DNA of 64,000 nucleotides from an uncultured Gammaproteobacteria bacterium (lineage in GTDB: Bacteria > Pseudomonadota > Gammaproteobacteria > HK1). This document shows positions 35,153-45,029 of this stretch, one piece after another. The stretch covers positions 78,059 through 142,058 of the forward strand of contig CAMYJH010000003.1 in the NCBI GenBank assembly GCA_947258715.1, in the 5' to 3' direction. Position numbers and translations under genes: made by a program. The notes beneath the pieces are model-generated. The model saw only the letters and a program-made list of their open reading frames with translations, was not told where the DNA came from and did not search any database. Within the stretch, counting starts at the first letter, position 1, and each line of letters opens with the position of its first letter.

Positions 35153-35356
35153 ATGTGTATGTTTCTTGATTCGCCCATTGAGTATTGCCCCGTTGCAAAC
35201 CGATATGTCCTAATCGACCAGACGCAAGACGCCTGCGCTAAAGACATGGACTGCCCGTCCGTCAACTGTCCGCTGGCGCGTTTTTTCGCGCCCCCAATGC
35301 GGTCGGTAGAACGTAGATCTCAGCGACAGCGCAATGAGCGGCAGAAAACGGAGTGA
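35153..35356 (+). CDS. Small cysteine-rich protein preceding Usp
   Basis: A 67-residue protein from ATG 35153 with a clear GGGGGAG ribosome-binding site. Five cysteines are spaced as CMFLDSPIEYC, DACAKDMDC and VNC, followed by a basic tail (RSVERRSQRQRNERQ). The pattern could bind a metal or form a redox pair; there is no membrane helix. Its last 23 bp overlap the start of the Usp gene at 35334, so translation is probably coupled. I do not recognise the family with certainty. Confidence 0.65.
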   Translation: MCMFLDSPIEYCPVANRYVLIDQTQDACAKDMDCPSVNCPLARFFAPPMRSVERRSQRQRNERQKTE

Positions 35357-36206
35357 TAAGGATACTGGTCCCTTGATTTCGCTCAAGAGCATTTTGGTTC
35401 ACCTCGACGACGGGCAATCGTGCGGCGAGCAACTGAGGCTGAGCGCCGAGCTTGCCGTGGCCTGTGATGCTCACCTGTCCGCGCTATATACCAGCAGATT
35501 TTTGACCCAGAGCCTCTTAGTAGACGCGCCGCCGTCGGCGATAGTACTCAAGGCGCTCGAGGAGGAGCAGCGCGTTCGCGCGGCTAAAGCCCGGGAGCTG
35601 TTCGACTCGAAGACGGCGATTTTGGACGGCAGACGAGAATTTCATCAAGAGGAAGGCGATCCAGTTCGCTGGCTCACCCTGTACGGGCGTTACGCAGATA
35701 TCATTGCCGTGCGGCGGCCAGAAGAAGACGACGAGATTATTGGCATCGGCGGCATCCCGGGCGCCTTGGCGCTCAGTTGCGGCCGACCGCTGCTGGTTGT
35801 TCCATCCTCCGGAGTCAAAAGCCTGACCCCCACCCGAGTGATGATCGCGTGGAACGGCTCGAGCGAGGCCGCACGCGCGGTAGCCGACTCGCTCCCATTC
35901 CTGCGGATAGCAAGCAAGGTGAAAGTGGTAAGCATTGGGGAGGGCAAGGACGCCGAGGAGGAGGCGCCCGAAAGCCGGGATCTCTGCCGGCACCTTAGCA
36001 TTCACGGTATCGAAGCCGAACCGATAACGCTTCCTACGCCGGAGATCGGAGTTCCGGAGGCGCTGCTGTCGCGAGCCGCCGCCCAGGGCGCGGATCTGAT
36101 TGTTATTGGCGCCTACGGCCACTCTCGTTTCCGGGAGCTTGTACTCGGTGGCGTCACGCGTCATTTTCTCGCTCATTCTGCCGTTCCCCTGCTTCTCAGC
36201 CACTGA
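35334..36206 (+). CDS. Universal stress protein, tandem UspA domains
   Basis: A 290-residue protein of two UspA halves: LKSILVHLDDGQSCGEQLRL near the start and TRVMIAWNGSSEAARAVADS in the second half, ending GAYGHSRFRELVLGGVTRHF with the nucleotide-binding glycines. It resembles the tandem Usp at 30853-31683. ATG 35334 lies inside the 3' end of the Cys-rich gene. An in-frame TTG at 35373 would give a more standard Usp beginning, so the exact start is uncertain. Confidence 0.85.
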   Translation: MSGRKRSDKDTGPLISLKSILVHLDDGQSCGEQLRLSAELAVACDAHLSALYTSRFLTQSLLVDAPPSAIVLKALEEEQRVRAAKARELFDSKTAILDGRREFHQEEGDPVRWLTLYGRYADIIAVRRPEEDDEIIGIGGIPGALALSCGRPLLVVPSSGVKSLTPTRVMIAWNGSSEAARAVADSLPFLRIASKVKVVSIGEGKDAEEEAPESRDLCRHLSIHGIEAEPITLPTPEIGVPEALLSRAAAQGADLIVIGAYGHSRFRELVLGGVTRHFLAHSAVPLLLSH

Positions 36207-36326
36207 CTCCCTGCGCCGCGGTTATCAGTCGGCGGAACTTCCGCGCGCTGCAAGCAATCCATACCCCATGCTAGTATTTTGACTGCCAGCCGATTCGCGC
36301 GGTGACGGGGTTCGAAGGAAAGCAGC

Positions 36327-37328
36327 ATGGCACAGACGGTTAGCCTTGGTACGGATTTGGAATACGTGCGCGTGCCCGATATCAGGGTATCGGTGCGCCA
36401 GACTTTCGGCATCGACAGCGATCTCGAGGTACCGGCGTTCAGTCAGCCGGAAGAGCATGTCCCGCAAGTGGATGAAGCTTACCGCTTTGACCGTAACACG
36501 ACGCTTGCCATCCTGGCCGGCTTCTCCCACAACCGGCGCGTGCTGGTGCAGGGTTACCACGGGACCGGAAAATCCACCCACATCGAGCAGGTCGCAGCGC
36601 GGCTCAACTGGCCCTGCGTTCGGGTCAATCTGGACAGCCACATCAGTCGCATCGATTTGGTGGGTAAGGACGCCATTGTTTTACGCGACGGCCAGCAAGT
36701 CACGGAATTTCGCGAGGGCATTCTTCCGTGGGCCTACCAGAATCCCACCGCGCTGGTCTTCGATGAGTACGACGCTGGCCGTCCGGACGTAATGTTCGTC
36801 ATTCAGCGCGTGCTGGAGGCTGAAGGCCGCTTGACGCTATTGGACCAATCCAGGGTGTTGCATCCGCATCCGGCATTCCGTTTGTTTGCCACCGCGAACA
36901 CAGTGGGACTGGGGGATACCACCGGCCTTTATCACGGCACGCAACAAATCAACCAGGGACAGATGGACCGCTGGAGCATCGTAACCACGCTCAATTACCT
37001 CGGCCACGATGCGGAGGTGGAGATCGTAATCGCCAAAGTTCCGTCCTACGACAACGAAACTGGGCGCAGCAGCGTCAGCGCCATGGTTGCGCTGGCCGAG
37101 CTGACGCGCTCCGGTTTCATCAACGGCGACGTTTCCACGGTCATGAGCCCGCGGACGGTAATCACATGGGCAGAAAACGCGTTGCTGTTCGAGGATATCG
37201 GGTTTGCTTTCCGCCTAAGCTACCTGAACAAATGCGATGAGATTGAGAGACCAATCGTGGCCGAATACTACCAGCGTTGTTTCGGTTCCGAGCTCAAAGA
37301 GAGCGGCATCAAGGCGAATCTGGCCTGA
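36327..37328 (+). CDS. cobS: CobS-like AAA+ ATPase
   Basis: A 333-residue MoxR-type AAA+ ATPase closely matching CobS, the cobaltochelatase ATPase. The N-terminal [20 protein letters not shown] is a CobS hallmark. Walker A is GYHGTGKST, Walker [10 protein letters not shown], and the arginine/sensor segments include [17 protein letters not shown]. CobS normally forms a ring with CobT and drives CobN to insert cobalt into hydrogenobyrinate diamide. CobN and other B12 genes are absent here, so the partner may be encoded elsewhere or differ. The CobT-like gene follows by 69 bp. Confidence 0.85.
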   Translation: MAQTVSLGTDLEYVRVPDIRVSVRQTFGIDSDLEVPAFSQPEEHVPQVDEAYRFDRNTTLAILAGFSHNRRVLVQGYHGTGKSTHIEQVAARLNWPCVRVNLDSHISRIDLVGKDAIVLRDGQQVTEFREGILPWAYQNPTALVFDEYDAGRPDVMFVIQRVLEAEGRLTLLDQSRVLHPHPAFRLFATANTVGLGDTTGLYHGTQQINQGQMDRWSIVTTLNYLGHDAEVEIVIAKVPSYDNETGRSSVSAMVALAELTRSGFINGDVSTVMSPRTVITWAENALLFEDIGFAFRLSYLNKCDEIERPIVAEYYQRCFGSELKESGIKANLA

Positions 37329-37397
37329 AGTCGTCACCCCGGCGCGCCGGTTAAGAGCATTGGGGGCGCGCAGGAAGTCGATCCCAAATCTTCTGAC

Positions 37398-39278
37398 ATG
37401 AAATCGAAAACGATCGATTCGGGCATCGAAAGCTTCCGCCGGGTTACGGAGGCCGCGACGCGCGCCATCGCGCGCGAACCGGAGCTCAACGTGGAGTTCA
37501 CCCAGGACATCGCGCCCGCGGAAGGCAAGGTCTTGAAGCTCAGGCGGCCGCCACTCGATCTCGCTTACCAGGACGTTACGCGGGTACGCGGCCAAGCAGA
37601 CTCGGCAGCATTGAAGCTGCGTTATCACAGCCCCGGAATGCACACCAGGCACGCGCCCAAGAGCGAGCCGGCGCGCGGAATTTTCGACGCTCTAGAGCAG
37701 GCCCGCTGCGAGGCGCTGGGTGCCAATCAGATGGCTGGCGTGGCTGAAAACCTCGCCGCCGCGCTGGAAGCGCTGTGCCAGAAGCAGGGCTTTGCCGAAG
37801 CCGCAGACCGCGGCGACGTGCCCTTGGCTCAAGCGCTGAGTCTTTTGGCTCGCGAATGCATGACCGGGGCGTCGCCACCGCCGTCGGCAGCCGCCGCCCT
37901 TGATCTTTGGCGGGCGACGCTGGAGTCCGCCGTCGGCGCCCAGCTCGGCAAACTAGGCTCCGTTGCTGATGACCAGCGGGCTTATGCGGCGATCATGCGG
38001 GAGATGCTGGCAGCGCTCGGCATCGAGGACGACTCTCAGGAGTTCGAGGACGAGCCGACAGAGGGCGATTCGGAAAGCGACGACGGCGATTCCAGCGCGC
38101 TGAACCAGGGTGAGACCGGGCAGAGCGAGCAGGGTCAGCTAGAGCAGTTGGAAGGACTGGAGCTCCGCGACGCGTCCGACCAGGAGAGCGAGCACGGCGA
38201 GCAGTCTGAACCCTTCGAGTCCAGCATGCTTGAAGATGGCGCCGACATGCCCGAGGTCCCCGGAGAAACGGCGTTCCAACCGCGCTTCGGGCGCAACGAC
38301 TTCAGCGACGAGATGTACCACGCCTACGCCACCGAGTTCGACGAGGTGGTAGGCGCAGAAGACCTGTGCGATTCAGAGGAGCTGTCCCGATTGAGGCAGA
38401 ACCTGGACCAACAACTTAACAATCTTCAGGGCATAATCGCTAAGCTCGCTAACCGATTGCAGCGGAGACTTCTTGCCCAGCAGACCCGGGCCTGGGAATT
38501 CGATCTGGAAGAAGGCCAGCTGGACTGCGCGCGATTGGCCCGGGTGGTCGCGAATCCCTATCACTCGCTGTCGTTCAAGCAGGAGAGGGAAACCCGGTTT
38601 CGCGACACCGTCGTCAGCCTGCTTATCGACAACTCCGGGTCCATGCGCGGGCGACCGATCATGGTCGCGGCAATGAGCGCCGACATTCTCGCCCGCACCC
38701 TGGAGCGTTGTGGAGTCAAAGTGGAAATCCTGGGATTCACCACCCGCGCCTGGAAGGGTGGACAGTCCAGAGAGCGCTGGCTGGCGGAGGGCAAACGCCC
38801 CAACGCGGGGCGCCTCAACGACCTGCGCCACATCGTCTACAAGGCGGCGGACACGCCGTGGCGCCGCGGCCGGAAGAATCTCGGCATCATGCTGCGTGAA
38901 GGAATACTCAAGGAGAACATCGACGGAGAATCCCTGCTTTGGGCGCACCAGCGGCTGGTCGCGCGGCCCGAACAGCGGCGTATCCTGATGGTCATCAGCG
39001 ACGGCGCGCCTGTTGACGATTCAACGCTATCGGTCAACCCGAGCAGTTATCTCGAGCGCCATCTGCGTCAGGTCATCGATTTCATCGAAAACGTGAGCCC
39101 GGTGGAGCTGCTCGCCATCGGCATCGGGCACGACGTCACCCGCTACTACCGTCGCGCGGTGACGCTGGTGGATGCGGAGCAACTCGGCGGCGCCGTCATG
39201 GAGCAGCTGGCCGAGTTGTTCGAGGAAGAGTCGCTCGGAACACGTTCAAGTCGCCGGCGGCCCCTCGCATACCGCTGA
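37398..39278 (+). CDS. cobT: CobT-like VWA-domain protein
   Basis: A 626-residue protein with the CobT layout: an N-terminal helical part ([20 protein letters not shown]), a highly acidic middle (residues ~215-320, rich in Glu, Asp, Ser), and a C-terminal von Willebrand A domain with the MIDAS motif [11 protein letters not shown] at ~410. In cobaltochelatase, CobT links the CobS ring to CobN. Here it may serve that role or act as a MoxR/VWA chaperone for another metalloenzyme. A minus-strand FHA gene converges on it. Confidence 0.85.
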   Translation: MKSKTIDSGIESFRRVTEAATRAIAREPELNVEFTQDIAPAEGKVLKLRRPPLDLAYQDVTRVRGQADSAALKLRYHSPGMHTRHAPKSEPARGIFDALEQARCEALGANQMAGVAENLAAALEALCQKQGFAEAADRGDVPLAQALSLLARECMTGASPPPSAAAALDLWRATLESAVGAQLGKLGSVADDQRAYAAIMREMLAALGIEDDSQEFEDEPTEGDSESDDGDSSALNQGETGQSEQGQLEQLEGLELRDASDQESEHGEQSEPFESSMLEDGADMPEVPGETAFQPRFGRNDFSDEMYHAYATEFDEVVGAEDLCDSEELSRLRQNLDQQLNNLQGIIAKLANRLQRRLLAQQTRAWEFDLEEGQLDCARLARVVANPYHSLSFKQERETRFRDTVVSLLIDNSGSMRGRPIMVAAMSADILARTLERCGVKVEILGFTTRAWKGGQSRERWLAEGKRPNAGRLNDLRHIVYKAADTPWRRGRKNLGIMLREGILKENIDGESLLWAHQRLVARPEQRRILMVISDGAPVDDSTLSVNPSSYLERHLRQVIDFIENVSPVELLAIGIGHDVTRYYRRAVTLVDAEQLGGAVMEQLAELFEEESLGTRSSRRRPLAYR

Positions 39279-39373
39279 ACGGAGACTTTTCCCGGCATCC
39301 TCAAGAGGGCCGATCGATGCGGCCGCAGGGCGTCTTTTGGGCGAAATACAGAGAGAACGGTGGCCGATGCGAC

Positions 39374-39739
39374 TCAACCGTCGTCGTCAATGGATATTCT
39401 CGTCGTGCGTGCGAATCCTTGCTGACTGGGATCCAGAAAGCGAAGCAAATACGGGCCAATCAAAATCTCATCCTCGTTGTGCAATAGGTGACGGTTGACG
39501 CGCTGACCGTTGACCTTGATTCCGTTCGTGCTTTTGAGGTCTCGCAGCCAAAAATCGTTCGTGCCATCGATATATTGACTTTGTTTGATCGACACCTCTG
39601 CATGGGAGCCGCTGACGGTATCATCATCGAGCTGTATGTCGTTGACCGTGTCGCGGCCAATACGAACAGTGCCTTCAGTCAGCGGGTATTCCCGCTGCGT
39701 TACCCCCTCCACAAGAAGAACAAGCTTAGCCATTCGCAA
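39374..39739 (-). CDS. FHA-domain protein
   Basis: A 121-residue protein that is essentially one forkhead-associated domain, which binds phosphothreonine. Key residues are in RIGRDTVNDIQL (Gly-Arg), GSHAEV (Ser-x-His) and KSTNGIKVNG (Ser-Thr-Asn-Gly). No transmembrane segment is seen. A Ser/Thr kinase gene lies upstream on the same strand (237 bp away), making it a probable partner or substrate. In-frame starts at ATG 39739 and two codons later are both possible. Confidence 0.85.
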   Translation of the reverse strand: MRMAKLVLLVEGVTQREYPLTEGTVRIGRDTVNDIQLDDDTVSGSHAEVSIKQSQYIDGTNDFWLRDLKSTNGIKVNGQRVNRHLLHNEDEILIGPYLLRFLDPSQQGFARTTRISIDDDG

Positions 39740-39976
39740 TATCCTCAGACAGTCATCGCGTTGGCACTATACCTATTGTGTCAACGCTCACTGCGCACCC
39801 GCATCCCAAGCAGGAGATGCGCCTAGGCCACTGAATTGGGAACGTGTAAGATACTGAATTCTTTAACAATTTGAATCGCACCGCGTTATCATTCGAGGTA
39901 ATTGAAAAATTCAGTACAGACCTTTAGAACCCCTCGAGGACTATATATAGTCAATAATGTTACCCACGTCTTGTCC
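39740..39976. other. AT-richer gap between kinase and FHA genes
   Basis: 237 bp with no supported gene, noticeably lower in GC than its surroundings (TTCTTTAACAATTTGAATCG and later ACTATATATAGTC). The palindromic ACTATATATAGT at about 39941-39952 could be part of a promoter or terminator. It likely holds the promoter for the FHA gene. Confidence 0.35.
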
Positions 39977-42601
39977 TCATGCGGCTGAGCTTCGAGAGCC
40001 CGACCTGCGGTTCGACCTTCGTCTGGACTTCCTCGATGCGGCCGAGGCTTTTTCTTCCGCTTCCTGACATCCTTCCAAAGCCTCAGCCATTTCGGCTCCT
40101 GATTGAAAACGCTCATCAGGATCCTTCTCCAGAGCGGTATCGATGATCCGGGAAAGTCGCTTGCTCAAGTCCGGTCGCACCCGACTGAGACTTCGATGTC
40201 TTTCCCTGGTTATCTGCAACATGATCGTCGGTACAGAGTCCCCGGTAAAAGGAAGCGTCCCGGAGAACAACTGATAGAGAGTCGTTCCAAGCGAAAATAA
40301 ATCTGATCGACCATCGATTTTGCTACCGACTGCCTGTTCCGGGGACATATACGAGGGCGTACCGAGAATCGTGCCGGTGCGGGTCTGATCTCCGTCACTT
40401 ACCCTTGCAATGCCAAAGTCACTGACTTTAACCAGAAGGCTATCCCGCACGTAAAGAATATTGCTGGGCTTGACGTCGCGGTGAATAATTTCCTTGCCGT
40501 GAGCGTAGTCGAGCGCTTTGGCAGTTTGTATCCCAATACCGAGAACTTCCCCAACAGGGAGCAGGTTGTCGGGGTCGGTAAACTCCTCAAGGGTGGTGCC
40601 ATCCACGTAGTCCATGGCGATATAAACGAGATCACCATGTTTACCCGCTTCGTAGACGGTAACGATGTTTGGGTGGCTCATCCGTGCCTCGGCCTCTGCC
40701 TCGCGGCGGAATCGCTGCTCGATTGCCTCCAAGTCTCCGCCATGATAGTCGTCACGAATGGAAAGTATCTTCAGTGCGACGGGACGATTGAGTTTCGAAT
40801 CCGTCGCCAGATACACACGAGCCATGGCTCCCTGTCCGATCTGTCGGTTAAGCTGGTAATGACCCAACATAGGCTTTTCAAGCTTCGAGTCGCCTATGAG
40901 TATCGTGTCTCTACTCGTCCCGGCCGGAGAAAGTGTTGGATACCCCGCCGCCAGCTTTTGCAAGCGTTCCAAGCGAACCCGTACATCCTGATAGTTGGCG
41001 TCATGATTGAGTAGAAGTTGATACACCGCGGACGCCCTGTCGAGCTTTCGACGGCGCTCGAAATCCAGTCCAAGCTGGTATATTTTCTGCATCAGCAGGG
41101 GACTTCGGGGACATCGCCTAAACTCGTCAAAAGCTTCGTCCAGTCTGTCCTGAGATTGGAGATTCGTGGCGTAACGCAAGCGAAGCTCGCTGATTTCCCG
41201 CCCAGAGCCGAGCGCAGTCGTTTCCAAGGCTCGACGAACACTCAGCACACCGAGCACGCACGCCGCACACAGTGACGGTAGCGCAACCGGGATCCATAAC
41301 TGCCGCGTCACCAGCGCAATCAGCCCGCCGTTCAGCATGATTATGGCCAGAGCGCCGGCGAGGTACAGACTTCGACGTCCATGAAAACCCACCGGAATGA
41401 AAAGCAGCAACCCCAATGCGACAATCAGCCCGCGTTGGCCGGCGTAAAACCATGTAGGTCTGGTGAATCCCGTCTGCTCAATCAGGCTGCTCAGCGCGTG
41501 AGCGACATGGGTAGCAGGCGCGACCCTGCTTCGATCCATAAGACCGTACTTGGACAGAAGTCCGGGGGCCGTCGGGCCTATGATTACGGTGGCGCCCCGC
41601 AGGTCCTTATGTTTCGTATGATCGTCGAGAAAGTCGGCCAGCGGGTGCATATGGAGCCGAGATTGCGCCTTATCTGAAACTAAAGGCGGTGGGTAATAGC
41701 TGAAGTCTGGGGCCGTTCTGATTAACCTTCGGCCGACCCGGATTCCTTCCCCCGGCGCGACCTTTATCCCCTTGCTGCTCACACCCAGCGAACGGGCCGT
41801 CAGCAGAGCGACGAAAGTGGGCAGTAGTTCTCGCTCCGTTTTAATCAAGAGTTTGATCGCCGTTTGCGCTTCGGCGGACTCACTCGTTTCCAGCACCCCG
41901 ACCGCTGATGCTGCTTTCTCGAACTGGGCAAGCGGTTGATCAAACTCGAAAGAACCGGACAGAGGCGGGGCAAACGAAATCGACTGCAAAAAGTGTCGCA
42001 GCTTAGAAATACTACCTTGCAAGCGCGCGTCTGGCTCGGACCAGGGTGGGTTTAGCCTTCCGCCGAAGACCGGGCGCGCGACTGAAAGAATAATCACATT
42101 CCCGGCTTTGCCTATGGCCCGGGAAAGGGTACGGTCCGTGTCCAGGCGCCGGGCCCACCGTCTAAGCGCAGAACGCACTTTCGATGAGGACGAACTCGCG
42201 TTATCTGACATTTCTGATAATCCCGGCGGCGTCTGCGGTTCGTGTAACGGCAGTACTAGACCAATGGTACCGACCTTGAGCCCCCTCAAGCGATCTAAGG
42301 CGCTGGCAATGCGATCACGCGGCCACGGCCACGGCCCCACTCGCTCCAGGCTCTCTTCATCTATCGCAAGCAAAACAACCTTGGGGGAGTAGTCCTGGGA
42401 CGCAACAAGCCTTGAGGTCACGCGGAAGATGCTGTCTTCGATCCGCTGCGGGCCGCTCATGTAGCTGCCGATCAAGAACAGCCCGATAACGATCAATCCC
42501 AGGCCTCGGTAGCCGAGGAACTTGGTCACGATTTTCTTTGTTTTAAGGTTCATCGGCCCGGGACAAAAAACTCTGACGTGGCTGCTCGCGGCCCGGCTCA
42601 T
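39977..42601 (-). CDS. CHASE2-domain receptor Ser/Thr protein kinase
   Basis: A protein of up to 874 residues; ATG 42553 (about 858 residues) is an alternative start close to the first membrane helix. The order is: N-terminal helix (GLIVIGLFLIGSYMS), a CHASE2 extracytoplasmic sensor with VVLLAIDEESLERVGPWPWP and GTIGLVLPLHE, three membrane helices around residues 405-475, a TPR-like linker (DEAFDEFRRC ... DRASAVYQLLLN), and a Hanks-type kinase. The kinase has GQGAMARVYLA, catalytic Lys in VALKIL, HRDVKPSNIL, DFGIAR and GTPSYMSPEQ, all intact. It likely senses an unknown envelope signal and phosphorylates cytoplasmic proteins such as the neighbouring FHA protein. Confidence 0.88.
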   Translation of the reverse strand: MSRAASSHVRVFCPGPMNLKTKKIVTKFLGYRGLGLIVIGLFLIGSYMSGPQRIEDSIFRVTSRLVASQDYSPKVVLLAIDEESLERVGPWPWPRDRIASALDRLRGLKVGTIGLVLPLHEPQTPPGLSEMSDNASSSSSKVRSALRRWARRLDTDRTLSRAIGKAGNVIILSVARPVFGGRLNPPWSEPDARLQGSISKLRHFLQSISFAPPLSGSFEFDQPLAQFEKAASAVGVLETSESAEAQTAIKLLIKTERELLPTFVALLTARSLGVSSKGIKVAPGEGIRVGRRLIRTAPDFSYYPPPLVSDKAQSRLHMHPLADFLDDHTKHKDLRGATVIIGPTAPGLLSKYGLMDRSRVAPATHVAHALSSLIEQTGFTRPTWFYAGQRGLIVALGLLLFIPVGFHGRRSLYLAGALAIIMLNGGLIALVTRQLWIPVALPSLCAACVLGVLSVRRALETTALGSGREISELRLRYATNLQSQDRLDEAFDEFRRCPRSPLLMQKIYQLGLDFERRRKLDRASAVYQLLLNHDANYQDVRVRLERLQKLAAGYPTLSPAGTSRDTILIGDSKLEKPMLGHYQLNRQIGQGAMARVYLATDSKLNRPVALKILSIRDDYHGGDLEAIEQRFRREAEAEARMSHPNIVTVYEAGKHGDLVYIAMDYVDGTTLEEFTDPDNLLPVGEVLGIGIQTAKALDYAHGKEIIHRDVKPSNILYVRDSLLVKVSDFGIARVSDGDQTRTGTILGTPSYMSPEQAVGSKIDGRSDLFSLGTTLYQLFSGTLPFTGDSVPTIMLQITRERHRSLSRVRPDLSKRLSRIIDTALEKDPDERFQSGAEMAEALEGCQEAEEKASAASRKSRRRSNRRSGSRSSAA

Positions 42602-43018
42602 TGAGGGCTACAGGTCTGCCGAAGCGCTGTATCAGGAGTAGCAACCGCCTGGCGGCTATATCGGCCTGTCGGAGGCATTTCTTTAGCCGCCTAACGATCC
42701 TAGATCGGCACTTCAAGCCCTAGAAAATCGGCGAATCCCGGGCACCAGGGCAGCAAAAGATTTCCCCATTAGAAGCATGCCGCCGCCAAAGTGGTGTCTA
42801 AAGTCTAGGCCAAAATCGGGTGTGATTCTCCGCACGGGGGATCGACGCGTATACTCGCTAGGCGGTAAGCAGCGGTCCCAAAAGGGAGACCGGATAGAGG
42901 AAGTTGGGGAGGGAGCGCCCTAACCGGGGAGCCAGATGCTTGTGTCTCATTGGCTCGCGCCTTGCGCAGCGAGGTGAGGGATTCATGGGCGATCCGCTTT
43001 TGCTCAGCTGAAACAGAA
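42602..43018. other. Gene-free gap upstream of amidase
   Basis: About 417 bp between divergent kinase and amidase genes. Short frames occur but none has a motif or good ribosome-binding site. It probably contains promoters for both genes. I see no clear operator or RNA. Confidence 0.4.
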
Positions 43019-44440
43019 ATGCCGAAACTACCTCTTCATTTTGAGTCGGTCGCCTCACTTTCGCGCAAGATCCATGCGCGCGAAATCTCGCCTGTGCAGT
43101 TGACCGAGGCTTTTCTAGAGCGCATCAAAACACATGATCAGAAGCTGGGTGCGTTTCGGCTGGTTTGCGCCGAGCGCGCGCTGAACCAGGCCCGCGCGGC
43201 GGAGGCGGCCATCTCCGCAGGCAGGTATTCCGGACCGCTGCAAGGGATTCCATTCGCGGCGAAGGATCTCTTCGACGTCGAGGGGCTCCCCACCAGCGCG
43301 GGTTGCCGACTGCTGGAGAATAACGTCGCCGCAACGGACGCCACTGTGGTGCGCCGGCTTCTCGATGCGGGAATGGTGCTGCTCGGAAAAACCAACACGG
43401 TCCAGTTCGCCTATGGTGGCGCGGGAATCAATCACCATCATGGAACGCCTAGGAATCCCTGGCACCAGATGCCGCATCTCCCCGGCGGATCGAGCAGCGG
43501 TTCAGGCGTTGCCGTGGCCGCCGGTCTGGCGCCGACGGCTCTGGGCAGCGATACCGGCGGATCGGTGCGCATTCCGGCGGCCTTGTGCGGCATTACCGGG
43601 CTCAAAACCACGGTTGGTCAGGTGAGCCGGGCGGGTGTGTATCCACTGAGCTGGAGCCTGGACTCCGTCGGTCCGCTAGCCCGCAGCGTGGAGGACGCGT
43701 CGCTGGTGTACGCCGCGATCGCGGGAGCGGACCCGAATGATGATTCAACCGCCGCGGCGCAGCCTGCGCAGGCGCTTAGCAATCTGGACAAAGACATTCG
43801 GGGCTTTCGAATCGCATTTGCGGAAAGCGTTTTTTTCGACGACGTGGACACGGAAGTGGAAGCGGCATGCCGCGCCAGTAGGGAGGTATTTGAATCACTA
43901 GGCGCGAAGGTCACCAGCGTACGGTTTCAGGTGGCGGAAAAAGCGCGCATGCTCAATCCCCGCGGCCTCATCATTGCGGCGGAGGCATTCACCTTGAATC
44001 AGAACCTGCTCGAGAACCATTTCGCCCAACTGGACCCGGTGGTCGCCCATCGCATGATCAAGGGCAAGGAGATCCTCGCCCATGAGTACTTGAACACGAC
44101 CCTTAAGTGGAAACGCATTCGCGCCGAAGCACTCCAGACCTTCCGCGACGTAGATGCGCTCTTGTGCCCGGCGACCATGGTGCCAGCGCTGCCCATTGAC
44201 CAAGTGGATCAGGATGTTCAAAGCTATTCAGATGCCAACATGAAGTACTTGAGAAATACCGCCATAGGTAACGTCCTCAATCTATGCGCGCTGTCGGTTC
44301 CCTGCGGATTCAGCTCCAATGGCCTTCCGCTGGGACTGATGATCTACGCCAAGCCCTTCGACGAGGCGACCGTGCTTCGAATCGGGTTCGCCTACCAACA
44401 GGCGACGGACTGGCACCTTCGCACCCCCGACCTCGGTTGA
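43019..44440 (+). CDS. Amidase-signature hydrolase
   Basis: A 473-residue enzyme with the amidase-signature core. The catalytic Lys is in GIPFAAKDLFDVEG, the cis-Ser and nucleophile Ser in LPGGSSSGSGVAVAAG, followed by GSDTGGSVRIPAALCG. The family hydrolyses amides in diverse substrates, including GatA of the tRNA amidotransferase. No GatB or GatC is adjacent, so a free-standing amidase is more likely. ATG 43019 is preferred over the earlier in-frame start at 42950, which adds an Arg-rich segment. Confidence 0.85.
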   Translation: MPKLPLHFESVASLSRKIHAREISPVQLTEAFLERIKTHDQKLGAFRLVCAERALNQARAAEAAISAGRYSGPLQGIPFAAKDLFDVEGLPTSAGCRLLENNVAATDATVVRRLLDAGMVLLGKTNTVQFAYGGAGINHHHGTPRNPWHQMPHLPGGSSSGSGVAVAAGLAPTALGSDTGGSVRIPAALCGITGLKTTVGQVSRAGVYPLSWSLDSVGPLARSVEDASLVYAAIAGADPNDDSTAAAQPAQALSNLDKDIRGFRIAFAESVFFDDVDTEVEAACRASREVFESLGAKVTSVRFQVAEKARMLNPRGLIIAAEAFTLNQNLLENHFAQLDPVVAHRMIKGKEILAHEYLNTTLKWKRIRAEALQTFRDVDALLCPATMVPALPIDQVDQDVQSYSDANMKYLRNTAIGNVLNLCALSVPCGFSSNGLPLGLMIYAKPFDEATVLRIGFAYQQATDWHLRTPDLG

Positions 44441-44492
44441 GTGAGCCGGAACAGGCCCGCGGGCGCTGCGTCTTCAGCGATCCGCACCCGGA

Positions 44493-44506
44493 TTGACCCG
44501 GATCAA
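44493..44506 (+). promoter_or_regulatory. Near-consensus FNR-type box
   Basis: TTGACCCGGATCAA has one mismatch to TTGAT-N4-ATCAA. It lies 57 bp before the CBS protein start and about 53 bp after the amidase stop. Confidence 0.6.
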
Positions 44507-44562
44507 TGTCGCTCGACGCCGCTTCCCCTGTACTTGGGCCGGGGACGATTATGGAGCAATAA

Positions 44563-45012
44563 ATGAAAGCCGGTGACATCTGCAATCAGCACGTGGTTAC
44601 CGTTTCACCCGACGAGTCGATACGAGCGGCGGCGGAATTGATGCGTCAGCGCCACGTGGGCGACGTCGTGGTTGTGGAGCGCAGCGGCGGTTATCTTGCT
44701 CCGCTTGGCATACTCACGGATCGGGACATCGTCGTCGAGGTGGTTGCGGAGAACGTGGGCCTGGACGAGGTCACGGTGCGTGACACGATGACCGATCAGC
44801 TGGTTACCGCCAACGAAGACGACGATCTGCTTGCCACCCTGGTGAAAATGCGGGAGAAGGGCGTGCGCCGACTGCCGGTGGTGGACAGCAAGGGTCAACT
44901 GGTGGGCATACTCACCGCCGACGATGTCATCGGCCTTGTTGCAAGAGAGCTGGCGGAAGTGTGGGCCCTAATCGTCCGCCAACAGGGTCGAGAGATGGAA
45001 CTGAGAGGTTGA
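44563..45012 (+). CDS. Stand-alone CBS-pair protein
   Basis: A 149-residue protein made of two CBS domains: residues ~1-60 (GDICNQHVVTVSPDESIRAA; LGILTDRDIVVEVV) and ~70-135 (VRDTMTDQLVTANEDDDLLA; RRLPVVDSKGQLVGILTADD). CBS pairs bind adenosine nucleotides and often regulate a partner. A near-consensus FNR box and the convergent broken Usp gene place it in the low-oxygen stress group. Confidence 0.88.
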   Translation: MKAGDICNQHVVTVSPDESIRAAAELMRQRHVGDVVVVERSGGYLAPLGILTDRDIVVEVVAENVGLDEVTVRDTMTDQLVTANEDDDLLATLVKMREKGVRRLPVVDSKGQLVGILTADDVIGLVARELAEVWALIVRQQGREMELRG

Positions 45013-45029
45013 ACGACTGCCAGGTACGA

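Noticed and set aside
35010..35213. 67-codon plus-strand frame before the Cys-rich gene
   Set aside because: No ribosome-binding site at its start, and its end overlaps the better-supported Cys-rich gene in another frame.
35373..35386. FNR-like sequence TTGATTTCGCTCAA
   Set aside because: One mismatch only, but it lies inside the Usp coding region after the likely start, so it is probably chance.
36327..39278. Complete cobalamin synthesis locus
   Set aside because: Only CobS- and CobT-like genes are present; no cobN or corrin-ring methyltransferase gene is visible.
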